DNA of 64,000 nucleotides from Pseudomonadota bacterium (GCA_030148545.1 JASBTF010000002.1:485218-549217); one strand, 5' to 3'. Shown: positions 17,250 to 26,405, numbered from the stretch's first letter. Program-made: numbers and translations. The notes: generated by a model from the sequence alone, not told the origin.

Positions 17250-18677
17250 TTACGGACTAGCTAACTGCTCTCTGTAACAATATCCATTGTACTCCCTTAG
17301 GTCATACCGTTGTTCGTACAACTCATGGTCAATCTCAGAAATCTCATCAGGCTTCTCAGGGGCAGCAGAACTTTGCATAACATCCTTAAAGCTCTCTCTC
17401 ATGGTTTCTTTGAGAATATCCTTAGCTTGTGTTTGAACAATAAAGCTATCATGTACGGCAAGTACTACATACCCTTGTTCAAGCATACGTAACATCACTT
17501 GTTCAGCAATCTGTGCATCTCGATACTGCAACTCTTTACCAATGCCCTGAAAGAAGTAATCTGCCACAGGTGCATGCATCTCACTAAAAGCTACTGTAAT
17601 CGGTTCAAGAGAGTCAATACCAGGTGGGAGTGGTGGTAGCTGTCTAGGGGCTATATTTGCTTTAGCATTGAGTAACCGTTGGAACTGAATTTTGTAGGTT
17701 TTACGGAAGTCAGGGGTAAGTAGGGGGTTAATATGCTCCAAGCGGTAGGCGTCATCATTCGGATCCCATTTCTCACCGATATGAGCATAAAGCAAAGATG
17801 GATGAATAGCTTGGTAGTCTAATTCAACAGTAGGCTTAGAGTTTATTGTAATGAATCTTCGGTATTTGCTCTCGATTCCCTCCCACCATGCGCCATAGAA
17901 TCGACCACCTCGGTCAAACTCTGCTCGACCATCGTTAAACACCCTGTGTAAGTATTTTTTACTGAAGTTAACAGGAGGTTTGTAGGATTCTTCTTGTTCA
18001 TCACTGGCATCGTTTGCAATCGCAGCATAGCGTCTCTTGTTGTACTCTTGTAATTCATCATCAGTGACGAATAGATTTATATGGGCAGCGTCTAAGGCGC
18101 TATTGATGGTCAATAAGTTGCTACGCATTGTATTCGTGTGGTCAGTGTCGCTGTAATCGATACGTTGCTTGTTATCATCCTTAAGAATAATAGTTTCAGC
18201 GTTACGGTAGTCTATTTCCACATAGGGTAAACCCTCAGGGAAGTGCTCGGCTAACTTACTGAGGAGCTTAGGCGTTGCTCTAACAACTGTGCTTAACCCT
18301 CTGCCAATCTCACCCTCAACAATATCTAGATAACCAAGTTTAACCAATGGGTGCATGGATTTTTCAATCAGGTGAGCATGGCTAATCTCTGCTCGTTGGT
18401 AACGTGACTGGCTAGAATAGTAATTACTTCTGCACCGCATAATAATACTGAGGTTAGGATCGGCCACATGGTTGTACACAATATTTAGCAGAAGTGCTCT
18501 GAGGCTTATTCTAAAGCTGTTTGATTGGCTTTCTGTTAAACCTCTGCCTCGATTCAAATGGCTGAGTATTTCTTCCTCAAATCTGCATACAGTAAGTGCC
18601 ATTTGTTCGTCATCTGACTCAAGGTAAAAATCAAAGTGTTGAGCGTACTTAGGATTAATGGGGAGGGTGGCAGTCAT
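17250..18677 (-). CDS. Element protein with family A DNA polymerase-like palm motifs
   Basis: 475 aa from the ATG at 18677 (ATG 18722 is an alternative). The C-terminal half has GGRFYGAWWEGI (~258-269), then PTVELDYQAIHPSLLYA (~283-298), which looks like polymerase motif A with its catalytic Asp, a Lys/Arg helix RKTYKIQFQRLLNAKA (~325-340) in the place of motif B, and VLAVHDSFIVQ (~405-415), a motif C. The N-terminal half is helical, perhaps a DNA-binding domain. No exonuclease domain is seen. Similar proteins sit next to integrases in other alphaproteobacterial elements as far as I recall; a polymerase function is inference. It overlaps the integrase gene by 23 nt. Confidence 0.6.
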   Translation of the reverse strand: MTATLPINPKYAQHFDFYLESDDEQMALTVCRFEEEILSHLNRGRGLTESQSNSFRISLRALLLNIVYNHVADPNLSIIMRCRSNYYSSQSRYQRAEISHAHLIEKSMHPLVKLGYLDIVEGEIGRGLSTVVRATPKLLSKLAEHFPEGLPYVEIDYRNAETIILKDDNKQRIDYSDTDHTNTMRSNLLTINSALDAAHINLFVTDDELQEYNKRRYAAIANDASDEQEESYKPPVNFSKKYLHRVFNDGRAEFDRGGRFYGAWWEGIESKYRRFITINSKPTVELDYQAIHPSLLYAHIGEKWDPNDDAYRLEHINPLLTPDFRKTYKIQFQRLLNAKANIAPRQLPPLPPGIDSLEPITVAFSEMHAPVADYFFQGIGKELQYRDAQIAEQVMLRMLEQGYVVLAVHDSFIVQTQAKDILKETMRESFKDVMQSSAAPEKPDEISEIDHELYEQRYDLREYNGYCYREQLASP

Positions 18678-20379
18678 CGTTTGTATCTCGTGTTGGTTTA
18701 ATATTATCCCATGGTAAGTCAAAGGCTACAGTGTTGATAGCTTCTTGCATTGCGTTCAGGGTTGTTTGGCCATAGTTTGAACGAGCAGAACCCTCGTTAT
18801 GGCCTGCAAGACTATCGATAATAATCTGATTGGTATTGAGCTCACGTAGTTTGGTGATAAACGTATGGCGGAAACTGTGGAACACGAGCCCACCACCGTG
18901 TAGCTCAAGGGTTTTCATCCACGTAGCGTAACGCTTAGAGAAGATATTAGCGTAGTTCTGACGCTTGCTACATAAAGGTAGCTCAGGGAATAACTTGCTA
19001 TGTCCTTCAGTGGTAGCTCGCTGCTGGTAATCCAGTAAGCCTAGCTCAATGAGCTTTTGATGCAGAGGAACCTTACGGGCTGAATGGTGGTTCTTAAGTT
19101 TTTTGTGTGTGCCGTTAGTATTAATATCTATGAGCCAAATGCCTTCCTGTTCGTAAATATCGTTAGTATCTAATTGACAGATTTCATTCATACGAGCGCC
19201 AGAGAGTAGGGCAATGAGCGGTACCCAAAAGAGCCCATCTTCAATAACGGTAGTACCAGCAGCATAGCGATGATGGCTGTTACGTGAACCACGATAAACA
19301 GGACTGCTAAAGATTTTCTGTAGATGCTCCAGTTTGTAGGGCTTGATAGGTGTAACTTGGCTACTAGAGCCATTTATCTGTAGACCTTGGAATGGATTAT
19401 CACCCTCATAGTAAGCATTGTTAACTGCCCATGTGAACAACGTTTGCATAGAGAGCAGCTTTTCATTCACAGTCTTTACGCTTTGTCGTTCAGTTTCAGG
19501 AACGTTGAACTCTAGAATCTTTTGAATATCCATATCGCGATAAGGTTTACGTTTACGCATATTCTTAGGGAGCTTAAGTAGGTTTTCCTTAAAGGTTACG
19601 GCATCGTGTTTGGTGATATCGGCAAGTGGCTTATCACCCATGAGTTCTTGCCACAGGGCAAAGGTGGCTGTCTTAGTTGTTTTACTACTGGTACCAGAGG
19701 TATCTTGCTGTTGGTATTTTTGTATTGCTTCGGAGAACTGTAGGGGTGGAAGAGCTGTTTGTTGGTTAGCCTCCTGTTCGGGTGGGTACTGTAACCAATC
19801 GCTCTTATGTGCCAAAGGTTGGTGGTGTACGTACTGCTGGCACAATTGTTGGATAGCCTCTTGTACCTGTAAGGCTCCCATACGTGCTAGCTCTTTGTAA
19901 GCTGGTGTGGATTTACCAACGGTAAGCCTCTGTGTGCTAATGATATGGTCGCTTATATCAAACAGTGGGTCAGTAGCACTACGGTTCTCAAATGGCTTTA
20001 GGATGTTATCTGTAACGTCTTCTAGAGTAGGGGCATCCGGGTGGGGTTCGTACTCTGTGCCGGGGATAAGCTTAAAGCGGTCACCTGTTCGCGTTTGCTG
20101 CATCCATGCTTCAAAGCGTTCGATACACTCTTGGTAGTAGCGTTGGGTAATCTGTTGAATTTCTGCTGTTGTGAGGTCGGGCATGCTCTCTACTGTTCTA
20201 AATATCTCTTTAGTTACCAGAGCCATACTAGAGCAAAGCTCCTTAGCTTCGTAGAGGAAAGTTGTGTTGAGCGATTTAACAAGCTCTGGCTTACCAAAGC
20301 GTTGCCTTAGTTCTATTGGGACACTGATACGAAAGTAATACGTAGCACTGCGTCGGAGTAGGTACGATTGCTTTGCCAT
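18655..20379 (-). CDS. int: Tyrosine recombinase (integrase)
   Basis: 574-aa site-specific recombinase that should integrate and excise this element at tRNA-Phe. The N-terminus (YLLRRSATYYFRISVPIELR) is the DUF6538-type head common in proteobacterial island integrases; a core-binding region follows, then the catalytic domain with Arg in LLSGARMNEICQL, Lys near RKVPLH, HSFRHTFITKL and the LAGHNEGSARSNYGQ segment with the Tyr nucleophile. The ATG at 20379 has AGGTG upstream. The gene starts 71 nt from the attachment repeat. Confidence 0.93.
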   Translation of the reverse strand: MAKQSYLLRRSATYYFRISVPIELRQRFGKPELVKSLNTTFLYEAKELCSSMALVTKEIFRTVESMPDLTTAEIQQITQRYYQECIERFEAWMQQTRTGDRFKLIPGTEYEPHPDAPTLEDVTDNILKPFENRSATDPLFDISDHIISTQRLTVGKSTPAYKELARMGALQVQEAIQQLCQQYVHHQPLAHKSDWLQYPPEQEANQQTALPPLQFSEAIQKYQQQDTSGTSSKTTKTATFALWQELMGDKPLADITKHDAVTFKENLLKLPKNMRKRKPYRDMDIQKILEFNVPETERQSVKTVNEKLLSMQTLFTWAVNNAYYEGDNPFQGLQINGSSSQVTPIKPYKLEHLQKIFSSPVYRGSRNSHHRYAAGTTVIEDGLFWVPLIALLSGARMNEICQLDTNDIYEQEGIWLIDINTNGTHKKLKNHHSARKVPLHQKLIELGLLDYQQRATTEGHSKLFPELPLCSKRQNYANIFSKRYATWMKTLELHGGGLVFHSFRHTFITKLRELNTNQIIIDSLAGHNEGSARSNYGQTTLNAMQEAINTVAFDLPWDNIKPTRDTNDDCHPPH

Positions 20380-20449
20380 TCTGTTACACCTCACTGTTAC
20401 AAAACGAGGTTTTTCAGAAATCTGCCAGTTAACTATTTGATTTTAATAG

Positions 20450-20478
20450 AAGTGGTGGCCAGGGGCGGGCTCGAACCG
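20450..20478. repeat. attR within tRNA-Phe
   Basis: 29-bp sequence identical to 12057-12085, covering the 3' end of the intact tRNA-Phe gene. Crossover falls within this block, which restores a full tRNA after integration. Confidence 0.9.
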
Positions 20479-20528
20479 CCGACACAAGGATTTTCAGTCC
20501 TTTGCTCTACCAACTGAGCTACCTGGCC
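20453..20528 (-). tRNA. tRNA-Phe (GAA)
   Basis: 76 nt with a 7-bp acceptor stem (GGCCAGG/CCTGGCC), D-arm (AGCTCAGTTGGTAGAGC), anticodon loop CTGAAAA with GAA, T-arm GGTTCGAGCC and encoded CCA. It is the integration target of the element. Confidence 0.97.
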
Positions 20529-20624
20529 AGCGCGGCGGTTATAAAACGCTTTGGCCCCTTAGGGCAACTGTTTTGTTGTTTTTTCTGCATTTTGGTAGCT
20601 GGGTAAGCAAAGGCAATTTTTTAT

Positions 20625-20650
20625 AACCGCAGAATTCTGCGGTTTTTTCT
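20625..20650 (+). terminator. Palindromic terminator-like hairpin before the RTX gene
   Basis: 20-bp perfect palindrome (AACCGCAGA and complement) followed by TTTTTT on the plus strand, about 34 nt upstream of the RTX-like gene. No plus-strand gene precedes it, so it is either an attenuator for the RTX gene or a leftover of the pre-insertion arrangement. Confidence 0.6.
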
Positions 20651-20683
20651 CTTTTGGCATTAATATTGAATACAATATACAAT

Positions 20684-23059
20684 ATGGAGAGAAACACACC
20701 GCACCACGTTACACAGGCCGAGCAAGATGCTCTTATTGAAACAACTGTAGCAGTTGCTGAAGAAGCACCTGTAGAGCAGGAAGCTACTGAAGCAGAAGTA
20801 GCTGCTGAAGTTGTGATTGAAGAAGGCCAGCCAACTCCTGAGTTTATTGATTTTAGCGCTATTGAGCCTGCAGCAGGCCCTGCGGTGTTGAGTGAATCTT
20901 CTGCGCTGACCCCACCACAACTAGTACCAGCTAGTATTGAACGTGATGAAGAGCTAGGTGCAGAGCGTGACGCTCGCAGCGATGTAATTAGCGACGTACC
21001 AGCAATTGCACCAGCGGTTGCGCAAATTCCATTTTTTGCACAAGTAGCTAACCGTGCTGATTTGCCACCACGTATTATTCGTGTTGCTTTGCGTCAACTG
21101 CGTGAGGAAGCACCAGTGCAGCAAGAGCCTGCACCACAGCCACAGCCAACGCCTGACCCAGAACCACAGCCTGAACCTACTCCAGATCCTGAGCCTCAGC
21201 CAGAGCCGGAGCCAACACCAGAACCTACGCCAGAGCCTGCGCCACAACCTGAGCTGATCCGTGGTACCGAGCGTGCAGATGTATTAACTGGTGGTAAAGC
21301 TTGGGAGCGTATTGAAGGTTTGAACGGTAACGACACAATTGACCCAGGTAATAGCAATGCTGACCAATTGGTGGGTGGTCGCGGTAGTGATATTTACATT
21401 GGCCATCATGGTAAATGGTCGGAGATTCGTGATGAGCAAGGCAGTAACGATGTGCTGCGTGCAGAAGGCCGTACTGATATTGATTTGAAGCTAGAAGATG
21501 GCTTTAGCGGTGATGTAAGTGGTTTGGAGCGTATTAGCAAAGGTGCAGATGTAGATACGCTGGATATTATTGCTCGCAATAATAACACCGCCGTAGATTG
21601 GGATTTTAATGGCGTGAACATGAGCGCTGTGGATGAAATTCGCGGTAGCAACATGGATGATGAGATTCATGGTGGTAACAGCGCCGAGGTTATTGATGGC
21701 GGTAAGGGTGACGATATTCTTCATGGTGGTGAAGGTAGCGATGTACTGCGCGGTAACAGTGGCGTGGACCAGCTAAATGGTGGCGGTGGTAACGACCGTT
21801 TGGATGGTGGTAACACTAACGGTGATATTCTGGATGGTGGCCGCGGTAGCGATATTTTCCTCGCGCGCCATGATAAAGCTTGGCATTACGATGATGAGCA
21901 AGGTAGCAACGATGTAATTTTGGCTGAAGGCCGCAGTAATTTCCGCGTAAAACTGTACGATGGATTTAGCGGTGAGGATAGCGGTATTGAGCGTATTAGC
22001 GCTGGCGATGATGTAAATGACCTAGACGTGGTAGCACAAAGCAATAATGTTGCCGTAGATTGGGATTTCAGCGGTGTGAACATGAATGATGTTGACGAAA
22101 TTCGCGGTAGTAATCTGGATGATGAAATTCGTGGCGGTAACAGCGCTGAAACTATTAATGGCGGTAAGGGTAACGATATCCTCCACGGTGGTGAAGGTAG
22201 CGATGTATTGCTTGGCCATAGCGGTGTGGACCAGCTAAACGGTGGCGGCGGTAACGACCGTTTGGATGCTGGTAACACCAACGGTGATATTTTGGATGGT
22301 GGCGGCGGTAGCGATATTTTCCTCGCGCGTCATAACAAAGCTTGGCAGTACAATGACGAGCAAGGTAGCAACGATGTAATTTTGGCAGAGGGCCGCAGTA
22401 ACTTTAACATTAAGCTGTACGATGGCTTTAATGGCGATGATAGCGGTATTGAGCGTATTAGTGCTGGCGATGATGTGAATAACCTAGATGTCATCGCGCA
22501 AAGTAATAACACCGCTGTAAACTGGGATTTCAGCGATGTGAACATGAATGATGTAGATGAAATTCATGGTAGCCATAAAGCTGATACCATTATTGGTTCT
22601 AACGGCCATGATGTAATTGAAGGTGAAAAAGGTAACGACATTCTGGTTGGTGGTAACGGTAACGACCAACTGTTTGGTGAAGCAGGTGACGACATGCTGC
22701 TGTGGGACCGTGGTGATAGCGTGATTGATGGCGGTAGCGGTTTTGATACTGTAGTTGCTGAAAACCGTAGCTTGAATGTAGACCTAGATAGCGGTGTATT
22801 TGCCAATGTGGAAGCATTCGATGTAACCAACAACCGTAATGATGACCTTACCATTAATGCCTCAGATGTACTGGACCTAAGCGATGACCGTCGCCTGGTG
22901 ATTGAAGGTGATGCAGGTGATGAAATTAGCAGTGTAGATTTTGTTGACCGCGGCGCAAATGAAGTGCTGGGTGATACAACATTTGCCACCTTTAGCAGCG
23001 GTAGAGCTGACCTATGGGTAGAGCTAGGCCTAGAGCTAAACGGTGTGGTGCTGGTATAA
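20684..23059 (+). CDS. RTX-like calcium-binding repeat protein
   Basis: Acidic 791-aa protein. Residues ~1-150 are Glu/Ala/Pro-rich with no signal peptide; a Pro-Glu/Gln/Asp linker (about 145-185) follows; the rest has glycine-rich nonapeptides of the GGxGxDxLx type. Three copies of a 154-aa module lie in tandem with an exact 462-bp period (DNA anchors at 21389, 21851, 22313). Each module pairs an LxxGFSG..SGIERIS segment with RTX repeats. Such proteins usually leave by type I secretion and bind calcium; no type I exporter is nearby. The start has no ribosome site; TACAAT abuts the ATG. Confidence 0.8.
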   Translation: MERNTPHHVTQAEQDALIETTVAVAEEAPVEQEATEAEVAAEVVIEEGQPTPEFIDFSAIEPAAGPAVLSESSALTPPQLVPASIERDEELGAERDARSDVISDVPAIAPAVAQIPFFAQVANRADLPPRIIRVALRQLREEAPVQQEPAPQPQPTPDPEPQPEPTPDPEPQPEPEPTPEPTPEPAPQPELIRGTERADVLTGGKAWERIEGLNGNDTIDPGNSNADQLVGGRGSDIYIGHHGKWSEIRDEQGSNDVLRAEGRTDIDLKLEDGFSGDVSGLERISKGADVDTLDIIARNNNTAVDWDFNGVNMSAVDEIRGSNMDDEIHGGNSAEVIDGGKGDDILHGGEGSDVLRGNSGVDQLNGGGGNDRLDGGNTNGDILDGGRGSDIFLARHDKAWHYDDEQGSNDVILAEGRSNFRVKLYDGFSGEDSGIERISAGDDVNDLDVVAQSNNVAVDWDFSGVNMNDVDEIRGSNLDDEIRGGNSAETINGGKGNDILHGGEGSDVLLGHSGVDQLNGGGGNDRLDAGNTNGDILDGGGGSDIFLARHNKAWQYNDEQGSNDVILAEGRSNFNIKLYDGFNGDDSGIERISAGDDVNNLDVIAQSNNTAVNWDFSDVNMNDVDEIHGSHKADTIIGSNGHDVIEGEKGNDILVGGNGNDQLFGEAGDDMLLWDRGDSVIDGGSGFDTVVAENRSLNVDLDSGVFANVEAFDVTNNRNDDLTINASDVLDLSDDRRLVIEGDAGDEISSVDFVDRGANEVLGDTTFATFSSGRADLWVELGLELNGVVLV

Positions 23060-23071
23060 CTTTCTAACTCA

Positions 23072-23100
23072 TTGCGAAAATACGGATAACGCGCTACTCT
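23072..23100 (+). promoter_or_regulatory. surA promoter, leaderless arrangement
   Basis: -35 TTGCGA (23072-23077), 17-nt spacer, -10 TACTCT (23095-23100), then 7 nt to the ATG. No ribosome site fits between. Confidence 0.6.
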
Positions 23101-23107
23101 GCGCGCC

Positions 23108-24310
23108 ATGCAACGCATATTTATTGTTTTAAGCATTTTGCTATTTGGGGCAACTAGCCAAGCTGTAGAGGACCGTATTGTCGCCGTAGTGAACGATGCC
23201 GTGATTACCGAACAGCAGTTAGATCAACGTTTTCAGCTTGTATTACGCGGTATGCCGCAACGCGTGCCACCAGCGCAGCTTAAGCTGTTTTACACGCAAG
23301 TACTCAACCAATTGGTAGATGAAGAACTACAGCGCCAGTTTGCCGAAAAAACTGAAATGAAGGTACCTGCCGGCATGGTATCGCTTACGTTGCAGTCGTT
23401 AGCGCCGCAGCAGTCTCTTGGTTCTATCATGGCGCAAGCTGGGCCAATGGCGCCTACTTTGCAAGCACAAGCCACAGCACAGGCGCGTTGGCGCCGTATT
23501 ATGCAGCGCTATATTGTGCCTGGGGTTAATGTATCTAACGCCGAGGTGGATCGCTTAATTAAAAACCTTCTTGGTAATCAACAGCAAACCGAGTGGGAAG
23601 TAGCGCAAATTTTCATCCCAGTGGATGAGGCAACAGGTGTAACTCCAGAAACAGAAAAACGTTTGGCAGAAATTGCTGCAGAAGTAAAAGCAGATCCAAG
23701 CAAGTTTGAGCAATATGCAGCCACCTTTAACCCACAAGCAAACCAGCAAAATGCAGGTTATTTGGGTTGGTTTGGCTCTGGTGAGCTGTTCCCCGAGTTG
23801 GAGCATGAGCTAACAATGACCGAAGTAGGTAAGCCAACGCCGTTGGTGCGTACGCAGGCGGGGTTGCACATTGCGCTGGTTATTAACCGCCGTGAGCGTG
23901 AGGTGGTGGTGCTAGAACCGCAAGAGCAGTGGCGTTACCTAACCTTTAAAGGTGAAAGCCAGCGTGAGCTGCGCCGCACACTGAAAGATTTGGACCGCCC
24001 AAGTGCGGCGCTTAACCTTGCGCGCAAATCAGCCGATGTTAGCGATAGCCAGTGGGTAAGCCCAAGTGAGCTAGATAAAAAACTGGCCAAGCAGCTTAAA
24101 AGCAAAAAAGCAGGTGAGGGCGTTGTGACGACGGTAGATGGTGAGGCTACGCTATACTACGTATATGGTAAGCGGTCCCAATTTCCTGCAAAAACTGAGC
24201 AATACCGTGAACGTGTGCGCGAACGCCTGATGAATAATCGGGTAGAGCTAGAAGCACGCCGCTTTATGCGTGATTTGCGTCGCGTTGCTTATGTTGAACT
24301 CCGTATTTAA
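23108..24310 (+). CDS. surA: SurA-like periplasmic peptidyl-prolyl isomerase
   Basis: Outer-membrane protein chaperone, 400 aa. Signal peptide to about residue 20 (LLFGATSQAVE), then the N-domain starting DRIVAVVNDAVITEQQLDQR, a helical segment, one parvulin domain (WEVAQIFIPVDEAT ... YLGWFGSGELFPELE) and a C-terminal part. The second parvulin domain of the E. coli protein is absent or degenerate, as is common in alphaproteobacteria. It is followed after 3 nt by rsmA, the usual neighbour. Confidence 0.88.
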   Translation: MQRIFIVLSILLFGATSQAVEDRIVAVVNDAVITEQQLDQRFQLVLRGMPQRVPPAQLKLFYTQVLNQLVDEELQRQFAEKTEMKVPAGMVSLTLQSLAPQQSLGSIMAQAGPMAPTLQAQATAQARWRRIMQRYIVPGVNVSNAEVDRLIKNLLGNQQQTEWEVAQIFIPVDEATGVTPETEKRLAEIAAEVKADPSKFEQYAATFNPQANQQNAGYLGWFGSGELFPELEHELTMTEVGKPTPLVRTQAGLHIALVINRREREVVVLEPQEQWRYLTFKGESQRELRRTLKDLDRPSAALNLARKSADVSDSQWVSPSELDKKLAKQLKSKKAGEGVVTTVDGEATLYYVYGKRSQFPAKTEQYRERVRERLMNNRVELEARRFMRDLRRVAYVELRI

Positions 24311-24313
24311 GAC

Positions 24314-25084
24314 ATGACCACCCCAGCCGCCGATAAACGTTTTGGCCAGCATTATTTGCGGGATCATTCTGTGGTGCAGAAAATGATTGCCGCTATGAAG
24401 CTGAGCGCCGATACACCGGTGCTGGAAATTGGTCCAGGCCCGGGTGTGCTCACCAAAGCATTGCTCGCTACAGGTGCACCAGTAACGGTGGTGGAAATTG
24501 ATGAGCGGATGCTACCGGGGTTGGAAGAGCTAGCGGCAGAGTATCCAAACCAGCTGACGATTCACCATGCGGATGCGCTGGAGGTAGATTTTACCACGCT
24601 AGTACCAGCTGGTAGCCGTTTTTGCGGTAATTTGCCATATAACGTGGGCACCGAGATCGTGCTGCGTGCGCTGTGGCAAGGTACCCACTGGCATAGCCTG
24701 ACGGTCATGCTGCAAAAGGAAGTAATTGACCGCTTTTTGGCCAATGCGGGTGACCGTGATTGGGGTAAATTGGGTGTGTGGGCAGATTTGCTTAGCACGC
24801 GCTATAACTTGGTAACTGTAAAACCCGGCGCGTTTGTGCCACCACCAAAAGTAATGAGCGCGGTGGCGCAGCTTATACCGCGGGAGCAGCCGGCATATCC
24901 GTATCAGCATAAAGCGCTGGAGCGTACATTACACGCCACCTTTGGACAACGTCGCAAAATGCTGCGTGCTAGCCTCAAAGGTAAAATCACCACCGACCAG
25001 CTGGAGCAACTGGGCATAGAACCCACAGCACGCCCAGAAACATTGGCTACAGAGCAGTTCTGTAAACTTTCAGAACAGTTATAA
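24314..25084 (+). CDS. rsmA: RsmA (KsgA), 16S rRNA dimethyladenosine transferase
   Basis: Dimethylates the two adjacent adenosines near the 3' end of 16S rRNA during 30S maturation. The 256-aa protein has KRFGQHYLRDHSVVQKM, SAM motif VLEIGPGPGVLTKALL, acidic VVEIDERM, catalytic NLPYNVG and the C-terminal FGQRRKMLRASLKG. Length is normal. Coupled to surA. Confidence 0.95.
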   Translation: MTTPAADKRFGQHYLRDHSVVQKMIAAMKLSADTPVLEIGPGPGVLTKALLATGAPVTVVEIDERMLPGLEELAAEYPNQLTIHHADALEVDFTTLVPAGSRFCGNLPYNVGTEIVLRALWQGTHWHSLTVMLQKEVIDRFLANAGDRDWGKLGVWADLLSTRYNLVTVKPGAFVPPPKVMSAVAQLIPREQPAYPYQHKALERTLHATFGQRRKMLRASLKGKITTDQLEQLGIEPTARPETLATEQFCKLSEQL

Positions 25085-25093
25085 TAGAAATAT

Positions 25094-25175
25094 CGCCATC
25101 CCCAGCTCGCAGCACGAGTTGGTCAGCGGAGGTCCAGGATTCTTCCTAGTAGCGAGGGGTGGCTTTGCCAGCCCC
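25094..25175 (+). repeat. Dispersed intergenic repeat, copy B
   Basis: Starts CCATCCCCAGCTCGCAGC, has GAGTTGGTCAGCGGAGGTCC in the middle and ends GGTGGCTTTGCCAGCCCC. Fills the gap between two convergent genes. Confidence 0.75.
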
Positions 25176-25179
25176 GAAG

Positions 25180-25785
25180 TTAGAATCCAATAGGCCTGCC
25201 GCTTACAACACTCCCGGCACGGAACCACAGGGTGTTGGTGTTATCGGGGTTAACATCCCACTGTAGGCGGCCGCTATTGGCAGCATCGGTTTCTTCGCGA
25301 GGGTCAAAAATTTTGTTGAGTTCACGGGTTACGTTAGGTGGGGTTTGGTCAAACGTGAGCCACAGGCTACACACCATGCCAATACCACAAGTGTTGCGGT
25401 GGTTTTGGTCCTCACGGCGCAGTAGGCGAATTTTGCCATACACAGGGTGTACGGTAGAGCGGTTTTGCACATAAGGTCCAAGCCAGCGCGCTTGTAGCTT
25501 GGCATCCATTTTTAGGGAGCCTTTGTCGTACAGAGCGCGGTAAGCATCCTCATCGCCACCAGTGTATGTGGCGTAGTGTACACCTACTTTAAGGTCGTAC
25601 TGCATGCCTTCAATAGCGCGTGCGGTTTCTTCCAGTTCTTTACTAAAGCCATGAGCACGAATAGAACCCACGCTCATTACTCCGGCGGTACCCGCTACAA
25701 CGGAGAGAATACTAAAAATACCAATGGCAATGCGAGCATCGAGCCCAAATAGTGCACCGCGCTGGCAGGTGAATATGTTTTTCAT
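25180..25785 (-). CDS. Prepilin-like protein B
   Basis: 201-aa protein with a short basic head, then RGALFGLDARIAIGIFSIL and one hydrophobic helix (to about residue 45), then a soluble C-terminal domain. This layout is that of type IV pilin-like or type II secretion pseudopilins, though the classical GFTLIE site is not present. It is a paralogue of the gene upstream, which shares QRGA-FGLDARIA-G. Stop and start overlap as TAATG, so bamE and both paralogues form one operon. Confidence 0.55.
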   Translation of the reverse strand: MKNIFTCQRGALFGLDARIAIGIFSILSVVAGTAGVMSVGSIRAHGFSKELEETARAIEGMQYDLKVGVHYATYTGGDEDAYRALYDKGSLKMDAKLQARWLGPYVQNRSTVHPVYGKIRLLRREDQNHRNTCGIGMVCSLWLTFDQTPPNVTRELNKIFDPREETDAANSGRLQWDVNPDNTNTLWFRAGSVVSGRPIGF

Positions 25786-26405
25786 TAACGTCTCATACCT
25801 TTATGTTCAGTAGTGCGGAAGTACAAGTCTACCATATCATCGGTATTGCTGCTGCCTTGTAGGCGGCCTAGTTGGTGTTCGCTCGCTTCGTCTTCAGGCA
25901 CGGCACTGGCGTCAAAATAGTGGTTAATGGTTTGCCACACTTTGAGCGGCACCTCGGTCAGTACAATCCAAGCGTAGCAAGGCTTGCCATAGGCACAGGC
26001 TTCTCGTGCATTAATTTGTCCAATGGAAATACTATATTCGCCAAAGCGTGGGTGGTCGCGGTTCATTTCACGCAAGTAGGGGCCGTTCCAGTGGCGACGC
26101 AGGCGTGGCATAACGGCGTTTTTATCGGTTAGTGCTTGGAAATCGCGAATACCATCGCTGCCACCATTAATGCTAAAGGGCACAAACACACCAATATCTG
26201 CTTGGTACTCGGTCATTGCATCGTTAATGGCTTCAAGTTCATGAATAGCAGCAGCGTAACGTGCTTGGTGAATTTTGCTCATGGCAAAAAAGCCAATCAT
26301 GGTGGTCATAATACCAAAAACGCCAAGGGCAATCCGGGCGTCTAGCCCAAACATAGCACCACGCTGTGCGCTAGAAAGACGGCGTAATGCGGCGAGGATA
26401 GGCAT
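25785..26405 (-). CDS. Prepilin-like protein A
   Basis: 206 aa, same layout as its downstream neighbour: basic head (LRRLSSAQRGAMFG), LDARIALGVFGIMTTMIGFF as hydrophobic helix, a helical region with YAAAIHELEAINDAMTEYQ and a globular C-terminal part with two Cys (EACAYGKPCYAW). A similar cysteine pair occurs in the paralogue (NTCGIGMVCSLW), so a conserved disulfide loop like that of pilins is likely. Exact role unknown. Confidence 0.55.
   Translation of the reverse strand: MPILAALRRLSSAQRGAMFGLDARIALGVFGIMTTMIGFFAMSKIHQARYAAAIHELEAINDAMTEYQADIGVFVPFSINGGSDGIRDFQALTDKNAVMPRLRRHWNGPYLREMNRDHPRFGEYSISIGQINAREACAYGKPCYAWIVLTEVPLKVWQTINHYFDASAVPEDEASEHQLGRLQGSSNTDDMVDLYFRTTEHKGMRR

Larger units (their letters stand above)
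12057..20478. mobile_element. Integrative element in tRNA-Phe
   Basis: About 8.4 kb bounded by the 29-bp direct repeat of the tRNA-Phe 3' end, with a tyrosine integrase gene next to the intact tRNA. All six conventional genes are on the minus strand: integrase, polymerase-like protein, three small proteins, OLD-family nuclease and reverse transcriptase. The cargo looks like an anti-phage module. No conjugation, capsid or portal gene is visible, so it is neither a complete conjugative element nor a complete prophage; it may be a satellite that moves with help. The RT and OLD genes look AT-richer than the flanking chromosome. Confidence 0.9.

Noticed and set aside
20954-21257. Trp/Arg-rich frame opposite the RTX gene and other overlapping frames
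   Set aside because: Shadow of the Pro-Glu linker codons; no ribosome site and compositionally odd.
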